Assembly (NCBI GenBank): GCA_913775265.1
Contig: CAJYJH010000041.1
Location: 174,870 to 238,869, forward strand
Direction: 5' to 3'
Origin: an uncultured Mucilaginibacter sp.
Lineage (GTDB): Bacteria > Bacteroidota > Bacteroidia > Sphingobacteriales > Sphingobacteriaceae
DNA length: 64,000 nucleotides
Part shown: piece by piece, positions 34,187 to 43,999 of the stretch
How positions within the stretch are numbered: position 1 is the stretch's first letter
Layout: each line of letters opens with the position of its first letter
The notes under the pieces: generated by a model
Databases searched by the model: none
The model's input: the letters and a program-made list of their open reading frames with translations, nothing else
Told to the model about the DNA's origin: nothing
Position numbers and translations under genes: made by a program

Positions 34187-35506
34187 TTACACAATTTCGG
34201 CTACTACAAAAGTACTTCCACCGGCAAACACCAAGTCGTTAGTACCGGCCTGATGTTGGGCTGCCTTCAGCGATAAGGAAACGGAAGCATATACTTCACC
34301 CCGCAAACCAAACGCTTGAGCTTGTTGCTGTAATGCCTGCGCATCTAAGCCACGGGGCAAATCGGGCTTGCTGAAATAGTAAGTAGTGTTGGCACTTGGC
34401 AGCAGGCTTAATACCTTGGTGATATCTTTATCATTCACCATCCCTAATACAAAATGCAGATGCCGGTAGGATACATTTGCAATGTTCTTCAACACTTCCT
34501 GTATACCGTCGGGGTTGTGCCCGGTATCGCAAATGGTAAGTGGGTTGTTGCTAAGAGTTTGCCAGCGGCCTTGCAGGCCGGTTAAGGTATTAACTTGTTT
34601 TAATGCTGTGATAATATGCTCATCTGTAATAATCCAGCCCTGATTGCGCAGAGCTTCAATAGCAGATAAAACAGTTTTTACGTTTTTAAGCTGATAGGTG
34701 CCGGTTAGATCTAATTGCAACGGGTAACTGGTTTGTACAGGGTTTTTTGGTTGAGATTTTACTGTAACATCCCGTAAAGATATTTGATTGGTATTGGCAA
34801 CATTTTGCTGTTTTGATGGACTGACATCCCATTGCTCGGAGGCGAATACTATAGGTGATTTTTTCTCTGTAGCAGTGTTGATAAATACCTCGGCTACCTC
34901 AGGCTGATGTTCGCCGATAATTACAGGGATACCTGATTTAATGATGCCTGCTTTTTCGCCGGCAATAAGCGGTAACGTATCCCCCAGCATATTCATGTGG
35001 TCCCAGCCGATGTTGGTAATCACCGACAGGAGCGGGGTAATGATGTTAGTTGAATCGAGCCGACCGCCCAAGCCAACTTCAACAACAGCGATATCTACCT
35101 GGTGCCGGGCAAATGCATCAAATGCCAGTGCAACTGTCATTTCAAAAAAAGACGGTTCGATGTTTTCAAAGTCGGTTTGGTATTGGGCGACAAAATCAAC
35201 CACTTCCAGCTCGCTGATCATCTCGCCGTTGATGCGAATGCGTTCCCGAAAATCCTTAAGGTGAGGTGAGGTGTATAAGCCGGTTTTGTAACCTGCAATT
35301 TGCAGTACTGCCGCAAGCATATGTGAGGTAGAACCTTTACCGTTGGTGCCACCTACATGAATGCTTTTAAATCGATTTTGCGGATTGCCGAGATTTGCGC
35401 ATAAAGCCACGGTGTTGGTTAAATCTTTCTTAAATGCCGAAGACCCAACACGCGTAAACATGGGCAACTGGTTATATAAGTAGGACAGGGTTTCCTGGTA
35501 GTTCAT
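34187..35506 (-). CDS. folC: folylpolyglutamate synthase / dihydrofolate synthase
   Basis: 439 residues from MNYQETLSYLYNQLPMF at 35506; the frame extends to 35629 with a hydrophobic leader overlapping the TonB gene, which is not family-like. Mur-ligase motifs are VGGTNGKGSTSHML (ATP loop), TSPHLKDFRERI, EVGLGGRLDSTN, GWDHMNMLGDTL and TICDTGHNPDG. It adds glutamate to dihydropteroate or folate. It lies 97 bp after the TonB-like gene on the same strand. Confidence 0.93.
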   Translation of the reverse strand: MNYQETLSYLYNQLPMFTRVGSSAFKKDLTNTVALCANLGNPQNRFKSIHVGGTNGKGSTSHMLAAVLQIAGYKTGLYTSPHLKDFRERIRINGEMISELEVVDFVAQYQTDFENIEPSFFEMTVALAFDAFARHQVDIAVVEVGLGGRLDSTNIITPLLSVITNIGWDHMNMLGDTLPLIAGEKAGIIKSGIPVIIGEHQPEVAEVFINTATEKKSPIVFASEQWDVSPSKQQNVANTNQISLRDVTVKSQPKNPVQTSYPLQLDLTGTYQLKNVKTVLSAIEALRNQGWIITDEHIITALKQVNTLTGLQGRWQTLSNNPLTICDTGHNPDGIQEVLKNIANVSYRHLHFVLGMVNDKDITKVLSLLPSANTTYYFSKPDLPRGLDAQALQQQAQAFGLRGEVYASVSLSLKAAQHQAGTNDLVFAGGSTFVVAEIV

Positions 35507-35603
35507 CTTGGTAGTGACAGTTTTTAGTAACAGGGCAAAGCTATAAACTAAAACCAGGAAAGTAAATAGAGGACTGTAATACTTTACAGAAGGTAGACTT
35601 ACG

Positions 35604-36425
35604 TTATTGAACCTTAAATACAAACACAACAGTACCTTGTTGCGTTTCAGGGGCAGAGTCGAGTGAGTTTAAACGGGCGCGTTTTACAGCCTCTTCACAT
35701 TTATCAATCAAATCCTGATCGGTGATGGTAGTGCCGCGGGCACCACCACGGGCGTAAATTACATTGCCATCTTTATCTACACGAATATCTACCACTACTT
35801 TACCGGTACGGCGGCTGTCATCACTCACAGAGGGTTTGCTCAAAAAGTTACGTTGCGGCATGCCGGTTAAGTTACCGCCATTGCCCGATCCTGTACCGTT
35901 ATAGTTATTGGTCAGGGTTGTTCCTGTGGTTTTACCCTGGTTGCCCGGTGTGCTGCCGATACCATCGCCTTCGCCGGTGCCATTGTTGGTCTTACCTTTA
36001 TATAAGGCATTTTGGTTAATGGTAGGCTTTGCCGGCTCTTTAGTCGGTTTTTGCTGCGCACTTACGGATTGGGTAGGCTTTTTAGTAGTATTTATTTCAG
36101 GAGCGTCTTCCGTATTCTGGGTAACTACCTCTTTGCTGGTATTCTCGGTCGGTGTTACCTTTTCGGTAGGGGGCTCGGGTGTAACCTTGTCTGGTTTGGT
36201 TTGGTTGGCGTGTTCTGCTACCGATGGTTCTTCAGTGCTCATATAGTCATCACCCATACCTTCGTCTACCGTGCCATAATTTACCAGAATTCCGCCAGTA
36301 CCATCTTCTTCTTTAGGGGGCTGATGAAACACAATAAAATAACTCAACCCAATCAGCAAGGCCAGTATAATGCCGGTTGCTAAAAAGGCTTTAGGATAGT
36401 TATTTTCTTGCTGACGATAATCCAT
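35604..36425 (-). CDS. TonB-like energy transducer
   Basis: 273 residues: a cytoplasmic tip, one membrane helix (about 13-33, FLATGIILALLIGLSYFIV), a Pro/Thr/Lys-rich periplasmic spacer (40-165), then a compact C-terminal domain (about 205-273) with KVVVDIRVDKDGNVIYARGG, resembling TonB/TolA C-domains. With ExbD and ExbB just upstream (9 bp and then a 4-bp overlap), it should couple the proton gradient to an outer-membrane target. Whether it behaves as TonB or TolA is unclear. Confidence 0.85.
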   Translation of the reverse strand: MDYRQQENNYPKAFLATGIILALLIGLSYFIVFHQPPKEEDGTGGILVNYGTVDEGMGDDYMSTEEPSVAEHANQTKPDKVTPEPPTEKVTPTENTSKEVVTQNTEDAPEINTTKKPTQSVSAQQKPTKEPAKPTINQNALYKGKTNNGTGEGDGIGSTPGNQGKTTGTTLTNNYNGTGSGNGGNLTGMPQRNFLSKPSVSDDSRRTGKVVVDIRVDKDGNVIYARGGARGTTITDQDLIDKCEEAVKRARLNSLDSAPETQQGTVVFVFKVQ

Positions 36426-36434
36426 CTTTATCTA

Positions 36435-36833
36435 TTACTTAGGCTCGGTAGCCAGTACCAGTTTAATATTTAGTTTTTGTGCAATGTCCATCACCTGTAC
36501 CACATCCTGTATGGCTACGGTGCGGTCAACATGCAGTACTATAGTCAGTTCGCTGGCTATGTTTTTGTAGCCTGCTAAAGTGCTCTGTAGGGCATCCACC
36601 GGCACTTCTTTCTTTTCAACGTAATAACGCAGGTCTTGTGTTACCGAAACAGTAATGGTTTTTTTAGATACTGCCTGCCCTGATGATGATTTAGGCAGCA
36701 TCAGTTTAATCACGTTCGGGTTGGTCACTGTTGAAGCAATCAAAAAGAACAGCAGCAAAAAGAACATAATATCATTCATGGCCGAGGTGTGTACCTCAGC
36801 TGATGCACGGCTATGTTTTTTTCTTAAATTCAT
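36435..36833 (-). CDS. exbD: ExbD/TolR proton-channel subunit
   Basis: 132 residues with one membrane helix (about 18-40) that holds the conserved proton-site Asp21 in SAMNDIMFFLLLFFL, followed by a periplasmic domain with HVDRTVAIQDVVQVMDIAQKL. It forms the channel with ExbB/TolQ. It overlaps the ExbB gene by 4 bp and precedes the TonB-like gene by 9 bp. Confidence 0.93.
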   Translation of the reverse strand: MNLRKKHSRASAEVHTSAMNDIMFFLLLFFLIASTVTNPNVIKLMLPKSSSGQAVSKKTITVSVTQDLRYYVEKKEVPVDALQSTLAGYKNIASELTIVLHVDRTVAIQDVVQVMDIAQKLNIKLVLATEPK

Positions 36834-37540
36834 TTGCTCGGCTCTTCTAACAGGTCAATAAACTCAACGGCGTCGGTTTCCAGTTTTAAAATCACCTTTT
36901 CTACCATCATGTTCAGGATATGGTAACATACGTAAGCCACAATACCCACAAACAAACCGGCAGCCGAGGTTACCATTTTAACATATAAACCTCCTGATAT
37001 AACGCCCATACTGATGTTATCCGTCTTAGAGATGTCATAAAAAATCTTGATTACACCGGCAATAGTTCCCAAAAAGCCAAACATGGGGGCAATACCGGCT
37101 ACAATACCAATGATGCCAATATTTTTCTCAAGCTTGGCTACTTCGATTTTGCCTACGTTTTCGATAGCACCTTCAATATCTTTAATAGGGCGACCAATAC
37201 GCAGCAAGCCTTTTTGCAGCATACGGCCCAGCGGTGAATTGCTGTTACGAGCAACGGCAATAGCCGAATCCAGTTTACCCGAAGTTATACTGCTGCGGAT
37301 CTGGCTCATTAAGTTCGACTCGTCTTTGGCAGCTTTACGGATCGTAAAATAACGCTCAAAGAAGATAACCAAACCTAAAACGGCCAATACCCCAATAGGC
37401 ACCATTACCCAGCCACCTTTAATAAGCAAATCTCCAAAGCGCAAGTCATCAACAGGAGCTGCAGTTTGCTGAGCAGTTTGGTTTAGAGTATCAATAACTT
37501 TTGTAGCAGTATCTGTTACCTGCTGTATCATTAGCATCAT
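36830..37540 (-). CDS. exbB: ExbB/TolQ proton channel subunit
   Basis: 236 residues with three membrane helices (near 33-53, 140-165 and 178-202) and the family blocks GWVMVPIGVLAVLGLVIFFERY, IEVAKLEKNIGIIGIVAGIAPMFGFLGT and AAGLFVGIVAYVCYHILN. It forms the pentameric core of the proton-driven motor. Its start overlaps the SPOR gene stop by 4 bp. It could equally be called TolQ. Confidence 0.93.
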   Translation of the reverse strand: MMLMIQQVTDTATKVIDTLNQTAQQTAAPVDDLRFGDLLIKGGWVMVPIGVLAVLGLVIFFERYFTIRKAAKDESNLMSQIRSSITSGKLDSAIAVARNSNSPLGRMLQKGLLRIGRPIKDIEGAIENVGKIEVAKLEKNIGIIGIVAGIAPMFGFLGTIAGVIKIFYDISKTDNISMGVISGGLYVKMVTSAAGLFVGIVAYVCYHILNMMVEKVILKLETDAVEFIDLLEEPSK

Positions 37541-38850
37541 TTCTTAGTTTTTCTTACAGTTTCAACATACAGGTTTTCGGCTCTGAGGTTTTTCGATTTC
37601 ACCAGCCTGTCTTTTTCGGCTTGGGTATCGGCATACGTTTCAAAAAAGCCTAAACCTACCTTAATATATTTGCTCGGACCGTTATTCACCACACCAGCAT
37701 TAATGCCTTTGGCTTTATAGCGGTCAATCATGCGCTTTGCCTCTTCCATAGTGTAAAAGGCGCCGCTCATTAAAGCGTATTTATAATTTTTAGTATTAAC
37801 CAATTCTAACCCTGATGCCGCCCGGGCAGTAGTATCTGCAACAACTTTAGGCGCTGGCATAACGGGTTTAGTAGTAGCAATAGTATCAGGCGTTGGCGTT
37901 GATGTTTTGACAACAGTGTCCGGCTGTACTACAACAGGTTTGCTTTGCGTTGGTTGAACTGAGGCCGGTTTCTTTGTTGCAATGGTATCCGGAGATTCTA
38001 CCGCCGTAGGTACTGTCTTATGACTGTCACTCTCCATTTGCTGGTACAAAAACCATCCACCAACAATTACTACCACGCCGGCAATTAAACCAATAAACCA
38101 TGGTCTTGTAAACGGCGAAGGTTCAGGCGTAGGGGCAGGTTTTACCCGGCGGGTTACATGTTCGCTTTTGATTGGAGGGGCAGAAGTCTCTTCTAATTGT
38201 TGTGTGGAAGCTATCGGTACAGTCTCTTCTGCAACTTCAACCGAGATAGTTTTTGCTTCTTTCGGTTGTTCTGACTCTACAGGCATCACAATGCTTTCGG
38301 CAACATTATGCTCGTCTGCTTCGGTAGGTGCTGTAGTCTCCGGAAGCAGGATCACTTCAGTTGGTTCGGCAGCTTGTTCAATAACCGGAACTTCTGGCGG
38401 AACGGACGTTTCTACAACTTCGATTTCCTCGACAGGCTCGGGTTGGCTATGCAGATCAACCGGAGTAAAGCCGAATGGCGCGGTACCCGTTGTGGAGGCC
38501 AAGGCCGGTTTAAAATGCAGTACTTTGTTTTGCTTAACCAAGGTGCCCATTTTACCCAGCATAACCTCGTTAATTTCTGCCTGTTGCAGTAAATTAAAAA
38601 GGTAACGATCCATAAAATACCTGGCAGAAGCGGCTGATACCTGGCTGCGACTAATCACATACTGTAACAACGAATCGTCGTTGCCTTTGGGCTGATATTC
38701 AAACTCAGTTTCGTAATGAGGCGGATATAATCTGCCCTCTTCGGCGTTATAGTAACCCCTCACTTTCACCTGTCTGAATATTCCGATCTGCGGAATATTC
38801 ACCATGCCTTGCCGGTGAAGGAGTTCACTAATGTAAACCGATAGATCCAT
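37537..38850 (-). CDS. HU-CCDC81/SPOR membrane protein
   Basis: 437 residues in four parts. Residues 1-120 match the bacterial CCDC81-type HU domain (YISELLHRQGMVNIPQIGIF, LGKMGTLVKQNKVLHFKP). Residues 125-245 are acidic and Pro-rich. A membrane helix lies at about 251-270 (WFIGLIAGVVVIVGGWFLY). A SPOR domain at about 350-430 (YALMSGAFYTMEEAKRM) should bind denuded peptidoglycan. It likely links a cytoplasmic HU-like domain to the cell wall at division sites. It is first in the gene run leading to exbB, exbD and tonB. Confidence 0.87.
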   Translation of the reverse strand: MDLSVYISELLHRQGMVNIPQIGIFRQVKVRGYYNAEEGRLYPPHYETEFEYQPKGNDDSLLQYVISRSQVSAASARYFMDRYLFNLLQQAEINEVMLGKMGTLVKQNKVLHFKPALASTTGTAPFGFTPVDLHSQPEPVEEIEVVETSVPPEVPVIEQAAEPTEVILLPETTAPTEADEHNVAESIVMPVESEQPKEAKTISVEVAEETVPIASTQQLEETSAPPIKSEHVTRRVKPAPTPEPSPFTRPWFIGLIAGVVVIVGGWFLYQQMESDSHKTVPTAVESPDTIATKKPASVQPTQSKPVVVQPDTVVKTSTPTPDTIATTKPVMPAPKVVADTTARAASGLELVNTKNYKYALMSGAFYTMEEAKRMIDRYKAKGINAGVVNNGPSKYIKVGLGFFETYADTQAEKDRLVKSKNLRAENLYVETVRKTKK

Positions 38851-38889
38851 TTGTTATTAACTCTGAGTTGATTTTAAATTAGAGTACAG

Positions 38890-38897
38890 CAAATATA
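38890..38897 (-). promoter_or_regulatory. candidate -7 element for the SPOR-ExbB-ExbD-TonB run
   Basis: TATATTTG on the minus strand, matching TAnnTTTG, about 40 bp before the SPOR gene start. It suggests that this run can be transcribed separately from the barrel gene just upstream. It lies partly within the 3' flank of that gene. Confidence 0.4.
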
Positions 38898-38898
38898 A

Positions 38899-40725
38899 TT
38901 AAAAAGTAAAGCCTACGCCGCCAAATATATTAAATCCGTAGTTGGGATAATACAGGTAGGTTTGGTAGTTGCTATTCAGAATGTTGTTGGCCTGTACAAA
39001 TACAGAGATTTTTTTGGTGGCTTTGTAGCTCACACCACCGTTTAAATCGGCAAATGATTTCAGCATTACAATCTGGTTATTGCCAATAATATCTCTGGTA
39101 CTGCTGCGTAATAACAGCGAGCCATTTACATCTACCTTATCGGTAAGGTGCAGCGTAGTACCTGCTGTTAATTTAAACTTAGGTAGGTTCCAGGCCTGGG
39201 CTTGGGTATTCAGCTTATAATCGCGAAACTCAACCCGGCCAAAAATATCCACATTGTCTGAAGCTTTGTAATCCAAATCACCATTAAAGCCGGTTACGCG
39301 CGATCGGCCGCTATCGTAAATTACCGCAAAACGGTTATTGCCAGCCGGGATATCCTGAGGTGTGGTTACCTGTTGTACGTTGCTCACAAACAAAGGCAAA
39401 TCAGAGATGCTATTGCGGAAGATAGCTGCTTTAAAGCCTAAACCGGCAATAATGCGGCCTTTTAAACCGATGGTAACGTCCAGCTTATCAACCGAATTTC
39501 TGATGTTGATGTTCTGACCAATAAACGGGTTAAGCTCCGAAAGATAGCGTAGCGAGGTACGGTTAATATCACCTTTAGCTTCGGCAAATAAACGTATATA
39601 ATCAGGTATCACCTGATACTCCAGCTTTACCGCCGGAAATATGGAGAAACGTTCCGAAAAGCCAAACTCCTTTACAATGTTGATACCCGCATCAACCTTA
39701 TAATTGTCGCCCTGAAATTTTAAATAAGGGTTTAAACGTAAAAAGCTGTTGTTAAGCGCGTAATTGACATCCTTTTGTGAGGCAATATCCATAGATGCAC
39801 CTAAGCCGGCATAAAACTGGTTGATGGTTTGGTTAATGTAACCGTTTAATACAATGTTGTTCTCTTTAGCATTAAAGGCATTGTTAAACAAATAACCGTT
39901 TAATTTTAAGGCGTAGGTGAACACGCGGTCGCTGTCTTGATAATTGCGGGCTAATTCTCCCTCACCGCTCAGCGTATTAAAGTGTTGCTTGGTAGGGTCG
40001 AGTGGGGCATTTACCAGGGTGTTATCATACCCGTAAAAGTAGTTGTTGCGGCGTTGGTAGTTGATGCGGCCGGTTAGCGTATTTTTATCAGTGATGCTTT
40101 TGCCAAAGATGCCGATCTCGCTGCGGCTTTCGTTTTGTTTAGGCAGAGCGCTACCTTGCTGACCGAAATGCTTCAAGTAAGCGCCTAACTGTAAGGCTTC
40201 GTCGGCGCCGTTGTTAAAGTAAGCTTCGCCGAAAGTAGTTTTTAAACTACCTAAGCCGGCTCTTACGAAGTTATTGGACATGATAGAATCACGCTCGGCA
40301 GGCATTTTCATGGCCTCTAACTGGCGTATCTGCGAGTTTTGCTCCAAACGCTTGTCTAACAATGCATTGTAGCTCAATGGCGCTTTATAAGGTTGGGTGT
40401 CGTCGAGGTTAGGGTTACGGCGTATTTTAACCGCGTCAGCCAGTACCGGCTTATAAACGGTGGTCACTACTATCTCCTCAGACAAGCTGCCACCCGGATT
40501 GTTGTTATTGGCGGCCGACTGTCCACCTTTTTTAGTGGTGTCTTGTTTTACTTTTGATGCCGCAGCTTCGCCCAGTTTGGTAGCTGCGGGTTTACTTTTA
40601 ACAGTAGTGGTTTTAGCGGGCTTGGTTGTTTTCTTAGCCGGTTGCTTTACCTGAGCTTCGGCAACAGGTGCAATACCAAATGCAAGGGCGCAAAAAGATA
40701 CTATATAGGTTAATCTGTTAATCAT
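38899..40725 (-). CDS. outer-membrane beta-barrel protein (TonB-dependent receptor-like)
   Basis: 608 residues: signal peptide (to about VAEAQ), a Lys/Thr/Pro-rich stretch to about residue 75, and from about 150 onward alternating strands ending FNIFGGVGFTF with the C-terminal Phe of outer-membrane proteins. The last strands contain ISVFVQANNILNSNYQTY, as in TonB-dependent receptors. No clear plug domain is present. It sits between the TPR gene and the SPOR-ExbB-ExbD-TonB run, so it is a plausible outer-membrane partner of that machine. Confidence 0.75.
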   Translation of the reverse strand: MINRLTYIVSFCALAFGIAPVAEAQVKQPAKKTTKPAKTTTVKSKPAATKLGEAAASKVKQDTTKKGGQSAANNNNPGGSLSEEIVVTTVYKPVLADAVKIRRNPNLDDTQPYKAPLSYNALLDKRLEQNSQIRQLEAMKMPAERDSIMSNNFVRAGLGSLKTTFGEAYFNNGADEALQLGAYLKHFGQQGSALPKQNESRSEIGIFGKSITDKNTLTGRINYQRRNNYFYGYDNTLVNAPLDPTKQHFNTLSGEGELARNYQDSDRVFTYALKLNGYLFNNAFNAKENNIVLNGYINQTINQFYAGLGASMDIASQKDVNYALNNSFLRLNPYLKFQGDNYKVDAGINIVKEFGFSERFSIFPAVKLEYQVIPDYIRLFAEAKGDINRTSLRYLSELNPFIGQNINIRNSVDKLDVTIGLKGRIIAGLGFKAAIFRNSISDLPLFVSNVQQVTTPQDIPAGNNRFAVIYDSGRSRVTGFNGDLDYKASDNVDIFGRVEFRDYKLNTQAQAWNLPKFKLTAGTTLHLTDKVDVNGSLLLRSSTRDIIGNNQIVMLKSFADLNGGVSYKATKKISVFVQANNILNSNYQTYLYYPNYGFNIFGGVGFTF

Positions 40726-40743
40726 GACTTCTGGAAATACTAA

Positions 40744-43700
40744 TTAGTCCTGTTTGTTACTTGGGGTACCGGTATTGGTATCACCTGTGCCATTCAGTTT
40801 GTCGAGCTTGGCTTTGGCTGTAGGCACAATGTCATCGTTACCTTTATAACCATCTATAATACTTTGCAGGGTTGCTTTTGCCTGGTAAGTATTTTTTAAT
40901 CCTACATAATTGTCGGCCATCAAAATCAACGATTTAGCTACCCAGTAGTCGTACCTGTCCAGTTTTTGCGTAAGATCTGTTGCTGTATTTAAAGATGCTT
41001 TGTAGTTTCTTTTCAGGTACTCAACCTCAGCAATGTTGTACTTAGCCTCAGCAGCAGCAACTGTTTTAGTGTTGGCAACAGTGTAATTAAATTCTTTAAC
41101 AGCTGCTGTGGTATCGCCTTTATCTAAGTACGCTTTACCGGCAAACAGGCCTGTTTTAAATTTATCTTCTTCTGATGATTTTTCATTATCACGTACTAAC
41201 TGCGCGTAATGCAATACATCGTCAGACATTTCCATCTGCGCATAACAAATTAGTAAGTTGTTTACGGCAAAGTTATAGTCGGCTTTGTATTCCGAGTTGG
41301 TTTCCAATCGTTTCAAAAACACTACAGCCTCATTGTAACGTTGCTGAGCCATGTACAGCTTAGCCATGCTGATCAGCGATTTTTCGGTGTAAGCGCTTGT
41401 CCAGTCGTTAAGGATCACATTGTAGTCAGCAACAGCTTCGTTAGGGCGGTTCAGATTTACCAAACTTTGCGCACGTATAAAGCGCATTTGCTTATCGTAA
41501 ATCGGGCGTTTGGCTTTATCATAATAAGCACCAACAGCTGCCACAGTTCCTGCCCAATCCCCTTTTAAATAAAGGTTGTTGGCGGCAGTTGCCATAATGC
41601 TTTCCTGCTCGGCCTCGCTGTAGTTACCGATTGGGGTAGTTGATGCGTAGTTAATGAAGGTTTGCGCATCACCTTTATCGGTGTAGATTTTTTCTATCTG
41701 TTTTAGCGCTTGCTTAGCCTCGTCAGAAGAAGGATAGGTTTGTACCACTTTCTTAAACGATTCTACTGCCTGGTCGTCTTGATTGTTATTATAATCAATC
41801 AAGCCCATGGTTACCAGCGCACGCGGGATGTAGCTGCTGCGCGGATACTTTTGCATCAGGTTTTGCAAATCGCCTTTAGCTTTATCGCCTTCGTTCTTCA
41901 AAAAGTAAGTATAGGCAATCTCAAAAGCAGCATCATCCGCAAAGTCCGAATTAGGGTAGCGGGTCAACACGTCATTCATCGTGCTGATTTTGGCATCGGG
42001 CGCAGATTGCAAACCTTGGATCATACCACGCTGAAATAAGGCGTAGTCCTGACTCTTACTACCGCTTGCACGTAGCCTGTCATAATAAGACAAGGCGGTG
42101 CCGTAGTTCTTCAGTACAAAATAGCTGTCAGCCAAACGGGCAATCGCATCATTTTCGGTATTGCGGTCGGCAGGGCGGGTAGCCAAAAAGCGTTCAAAGT
42201 AGTTGGCTGCTTTGCTATATTGCTCCGCGCCGAAGGCAGCGTAGCCCAAACCATAAAAGGCAAAGTTATATACGCCGGTTTGTTTAGCCTCTGGGTTTTC
42301 TAAAAACGCCTCGAACTGCTCTACCGATTCGCCGTACTTGCGTACCTCGTACATAGCCTCAGCCAACCAGTAGGTGGTTAAAGCCACAATTTTTTCATCA
42401 CGCGGATGCTTTAAAGAACGCAGGAAAATGCCGATGGCATTTTCGAAAGCACGCTCGTTATAAAACTCCAAACCACGGTAGTAGGTTACCTTTTGGTAAG
42501 CTTCGGCCGCCGTTGGCGTATTATTTGCTATGGGCTCTAATATTTCTACAGCCTCTTTGTAGTTCTTGGTATTTAATAAGGTTTCGCCTAATAAGGTTTT
42601 AACCTCATCGGTACGTTTCGAACGCGGGTAGCTGCGCAGATACAAACGCTCTGCTTCTAAAGCCTGATTGTTAAAGTTAAGCTCGTAAGATAGCTTAGCA
42701 TACTCGTACAGTGCATCTTCCTGTAGTTGCTTGTCAAAATCGAGTTTTGAAGCTACCTGGAAAGCGGTACGTGCACCTTGTTTATTGTTTTGCTTTAAAA
42801 AGATGGTACCTAAAGTGTAGTTACCATTCTGGCTGTATACGTCGTTTTTATTAACCAGCTTTTCCAGTTCAGTCGCTGCTTTTTTATCATTGCCGGTTTT
42901 ATAAAAAGCATAACCAATCTGGTAGTCATCCTGCGTATTCTGCGTACGATTTAAATCGCGCGACTGGAAACGGCTGTAATACTTTACAGCATTAGCATAA
43001 TCAGCCTTAGCAAAATAAGAAGCGCCCACAATGCGCAGCATTTCTGTTTCATTTTGCTGCCTGGTAGTATTTAGGATAGGGATGGCGTAGTTGATAACAT
43101 CATCGTAGCGTTTATCTAAAAAATAAACAGCAGTAATGTAATACGGGTAGCTGTTTTCGTACTTTTTGGAGTTTTTAAGTTTCTCAAAGTTTACCAGAGC
43201 TACGTGATAGTCTTTGTTCAAGTATGCAATATAAGCAAAGTAATAAGTGGCATCCTCACTGTAAGGCGATTTCTTGTCTTTTACTTCGCTAAAAAGTTCT
43301 TGCGCTTGTTTATAGTCGTTAATCTCGAAGTAGGCGTAACCCTTACGGAACTTATACTCTATTAATTCTTTACCGTTAAGCTCATTGTCGCTGATTTTGT
43401 TAAACCAGATCAATGCCTCATTATATTTTTGCTTTTTAGAGTATGATTTGCCAATCTGAAAATAGGCAAGCTTAGCCAACGGGTTCTCCGGATGCTCCTT
43501 GATGAAGCGCAAGAACATGCTTATCGCATCATCATTGCCCAACTCCAAAGCGCAAAATGCCTGGTAGTATTTAGCGTTTTCTTTTAGCAGTGATAGCTCA
43601 GACTCAAACTGTGGCTGATTCTCTGTTTTTAAACGCGATTGTTCAATGAGGCGGTATTGTTCGGCAGCTGCCACATACTGGCCGTTGTTTAACAGTGTAG

Positions 43701-43809
43701 AGGCGGCGTGGTAAGTGCGGTAAACCTGGAACGAGGGATTTTGCTGAGCACTTACGCTTAACGTGCTTAGCAACAAAGCACTCACGGCAATGGGTTTGAG
43801 TTTAATCAT
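40744..43809 (-). CDS. large tetratricopeptide-repeat exported protein
   Basis: 1021 residues from the ATG at 43809 (MIKLKPIAVSALLLS), which begins a signal peptide ending near VSAQQ. The rest consists of many TPR-like helix pairs (for example LAKLAYFQIGKSYSKKQKYNEAL and ALVTMGLIDYNNNQDDQAVESF), at least fifteen by eye. Such long periplasmic TPR solenoids scaffold envelope complexes, much as CpoB/YbgF does for Tol. It precedes the barrel gene by 18 bp on the same strand. Confidence 0.85.
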   Translation of the reverse strand: MIKLKPIAVSALLLSTLSVSAQQNPSFQVYRTYHAASTLLNNGQYVAAAEQYRLIEQSRLKTENQPQFESELSLLKENAKYYQAFCALELGNDDAISMFLRFIKEHPENPLAKLAYFQIGKSYSKKQKYNEALIWFNKISDNELNGKELIEYKFRKGYAYFEINDYKQAQELFSEVKDKKSPYSEDATYYFAYIAYLNKDYHVALVNFEKLKNSKKYENSYPYYITAVYFLDKRYDDVINYAIPILNTTRQQNETEMLRIVGASYFAKADYANAVKYYSRFQSRDLNRTQNTQDDYQIGYAFYKTGNDKKAATELEKLVNKNDVYSQNGNYTLGTIFLKQNNKQGARTAFQVASKLDFDKQLQEDALYEYAKLSYELNFNNQALEAERLYLRSYPRSKRTDEVKTLLGETLLNTKNYKEAVEILEPIANNTPTAAEAYQKVTYYRGLEFYNERAFENAIGIFLRSLKHPRDEKIVALTTYWLAEAMYEVRKYGESVEQFEAFLENPEAKQTGVYNFAFYGLGYAAFGAEQYSKAANYFERFLATRPADRNTENDAIARLADSYFVLKNYGTALSYYDRLRASGSKSQDYALFQRGMIQGLQSAPDAKISTMNDVLTRYPNSDFADDAAFEIAYTYFLKNEGDKAKGDLQNLMQKYPRSSYIPRALVTMGLIDYNNNQDDQAVESFKKVVQTYPSSDEAKQALKQIEKIYTDKGDAQTFINYASTTPIGNYSEAEQESIMATAANNLYLKGDWAGTVAAVGAYYDKAKRPIYDKQMRFIRAQSLVNLNRPNEAVADYNVILNDWTSAYTEKSLISMAKLYMAQQRYNEAVVFLKRLETNSEYKADYNFAVNNLLICYAQMEMSDDVLHYAQLVRDNEKSSEEDKFKTGLFAGKAYLDKGDTTAAVKEFNYTVANTKTVAAAEAKYNIAEVEYLKRNYKASLNTATDLTQKLDRYDYWVAKSLILMADNYVGLKNTYQAKATLQSIIDGYKGNDDIVPTAKAKLDKLNGTGDTNTGTPSNKQD

Positions 43810-43841
43810 AGAAACTGTTAACAAAAAGCAAGATGCAAAAA

Positions 43842-43877
43842 TGCAATCCAGTTAATGTTTTCACAAACCGGATTGCA
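43842..43877 (-). terminator. terminator of the response-regulator gene
   Basis: Stem TGCAATCC/GGATTGCA (43842-43849 and 43870-43877), extended by three inner base pairs after one mismatch. On the minus strand it is followed by TTTTT (43841-43837). It lies about 120 bp beyond the stop at 44000. Confidence 0.75.
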
Positions 43878-43999
43878 CATTTTTAACGAAAGTAGTTATT
43901 AGATGGTATATGTTGGTAAAATTTGTATAACAATTGGTTTACCTTCAGCCACTTAATTTTTCGCGAAGAGTTTTTTGCAGCAAGCTGATGTTAAAAGCA

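Noticed and set aside
34941..35264. 107-codon plus-strand frame
   Set aside because: Antisense to folC, which has all Mur-ligase motifs in the other frame.
35908..36383. Overlapping plus-strand frames of 112 and 123 codons
   Set aside because: They lie wholly inside the TonB-like gene on the other strand, in its low-complexity Pro/Thr spacer, and match no family.
38168..38605. 145-codon plus-strand open frame
   Set aside because: It is the mirror of the acidic, Pro/Glu-rich linker of the HU/SPOR protein; its Ser/Thr/Gly-rich composition is what reversing that codon pattern gives.
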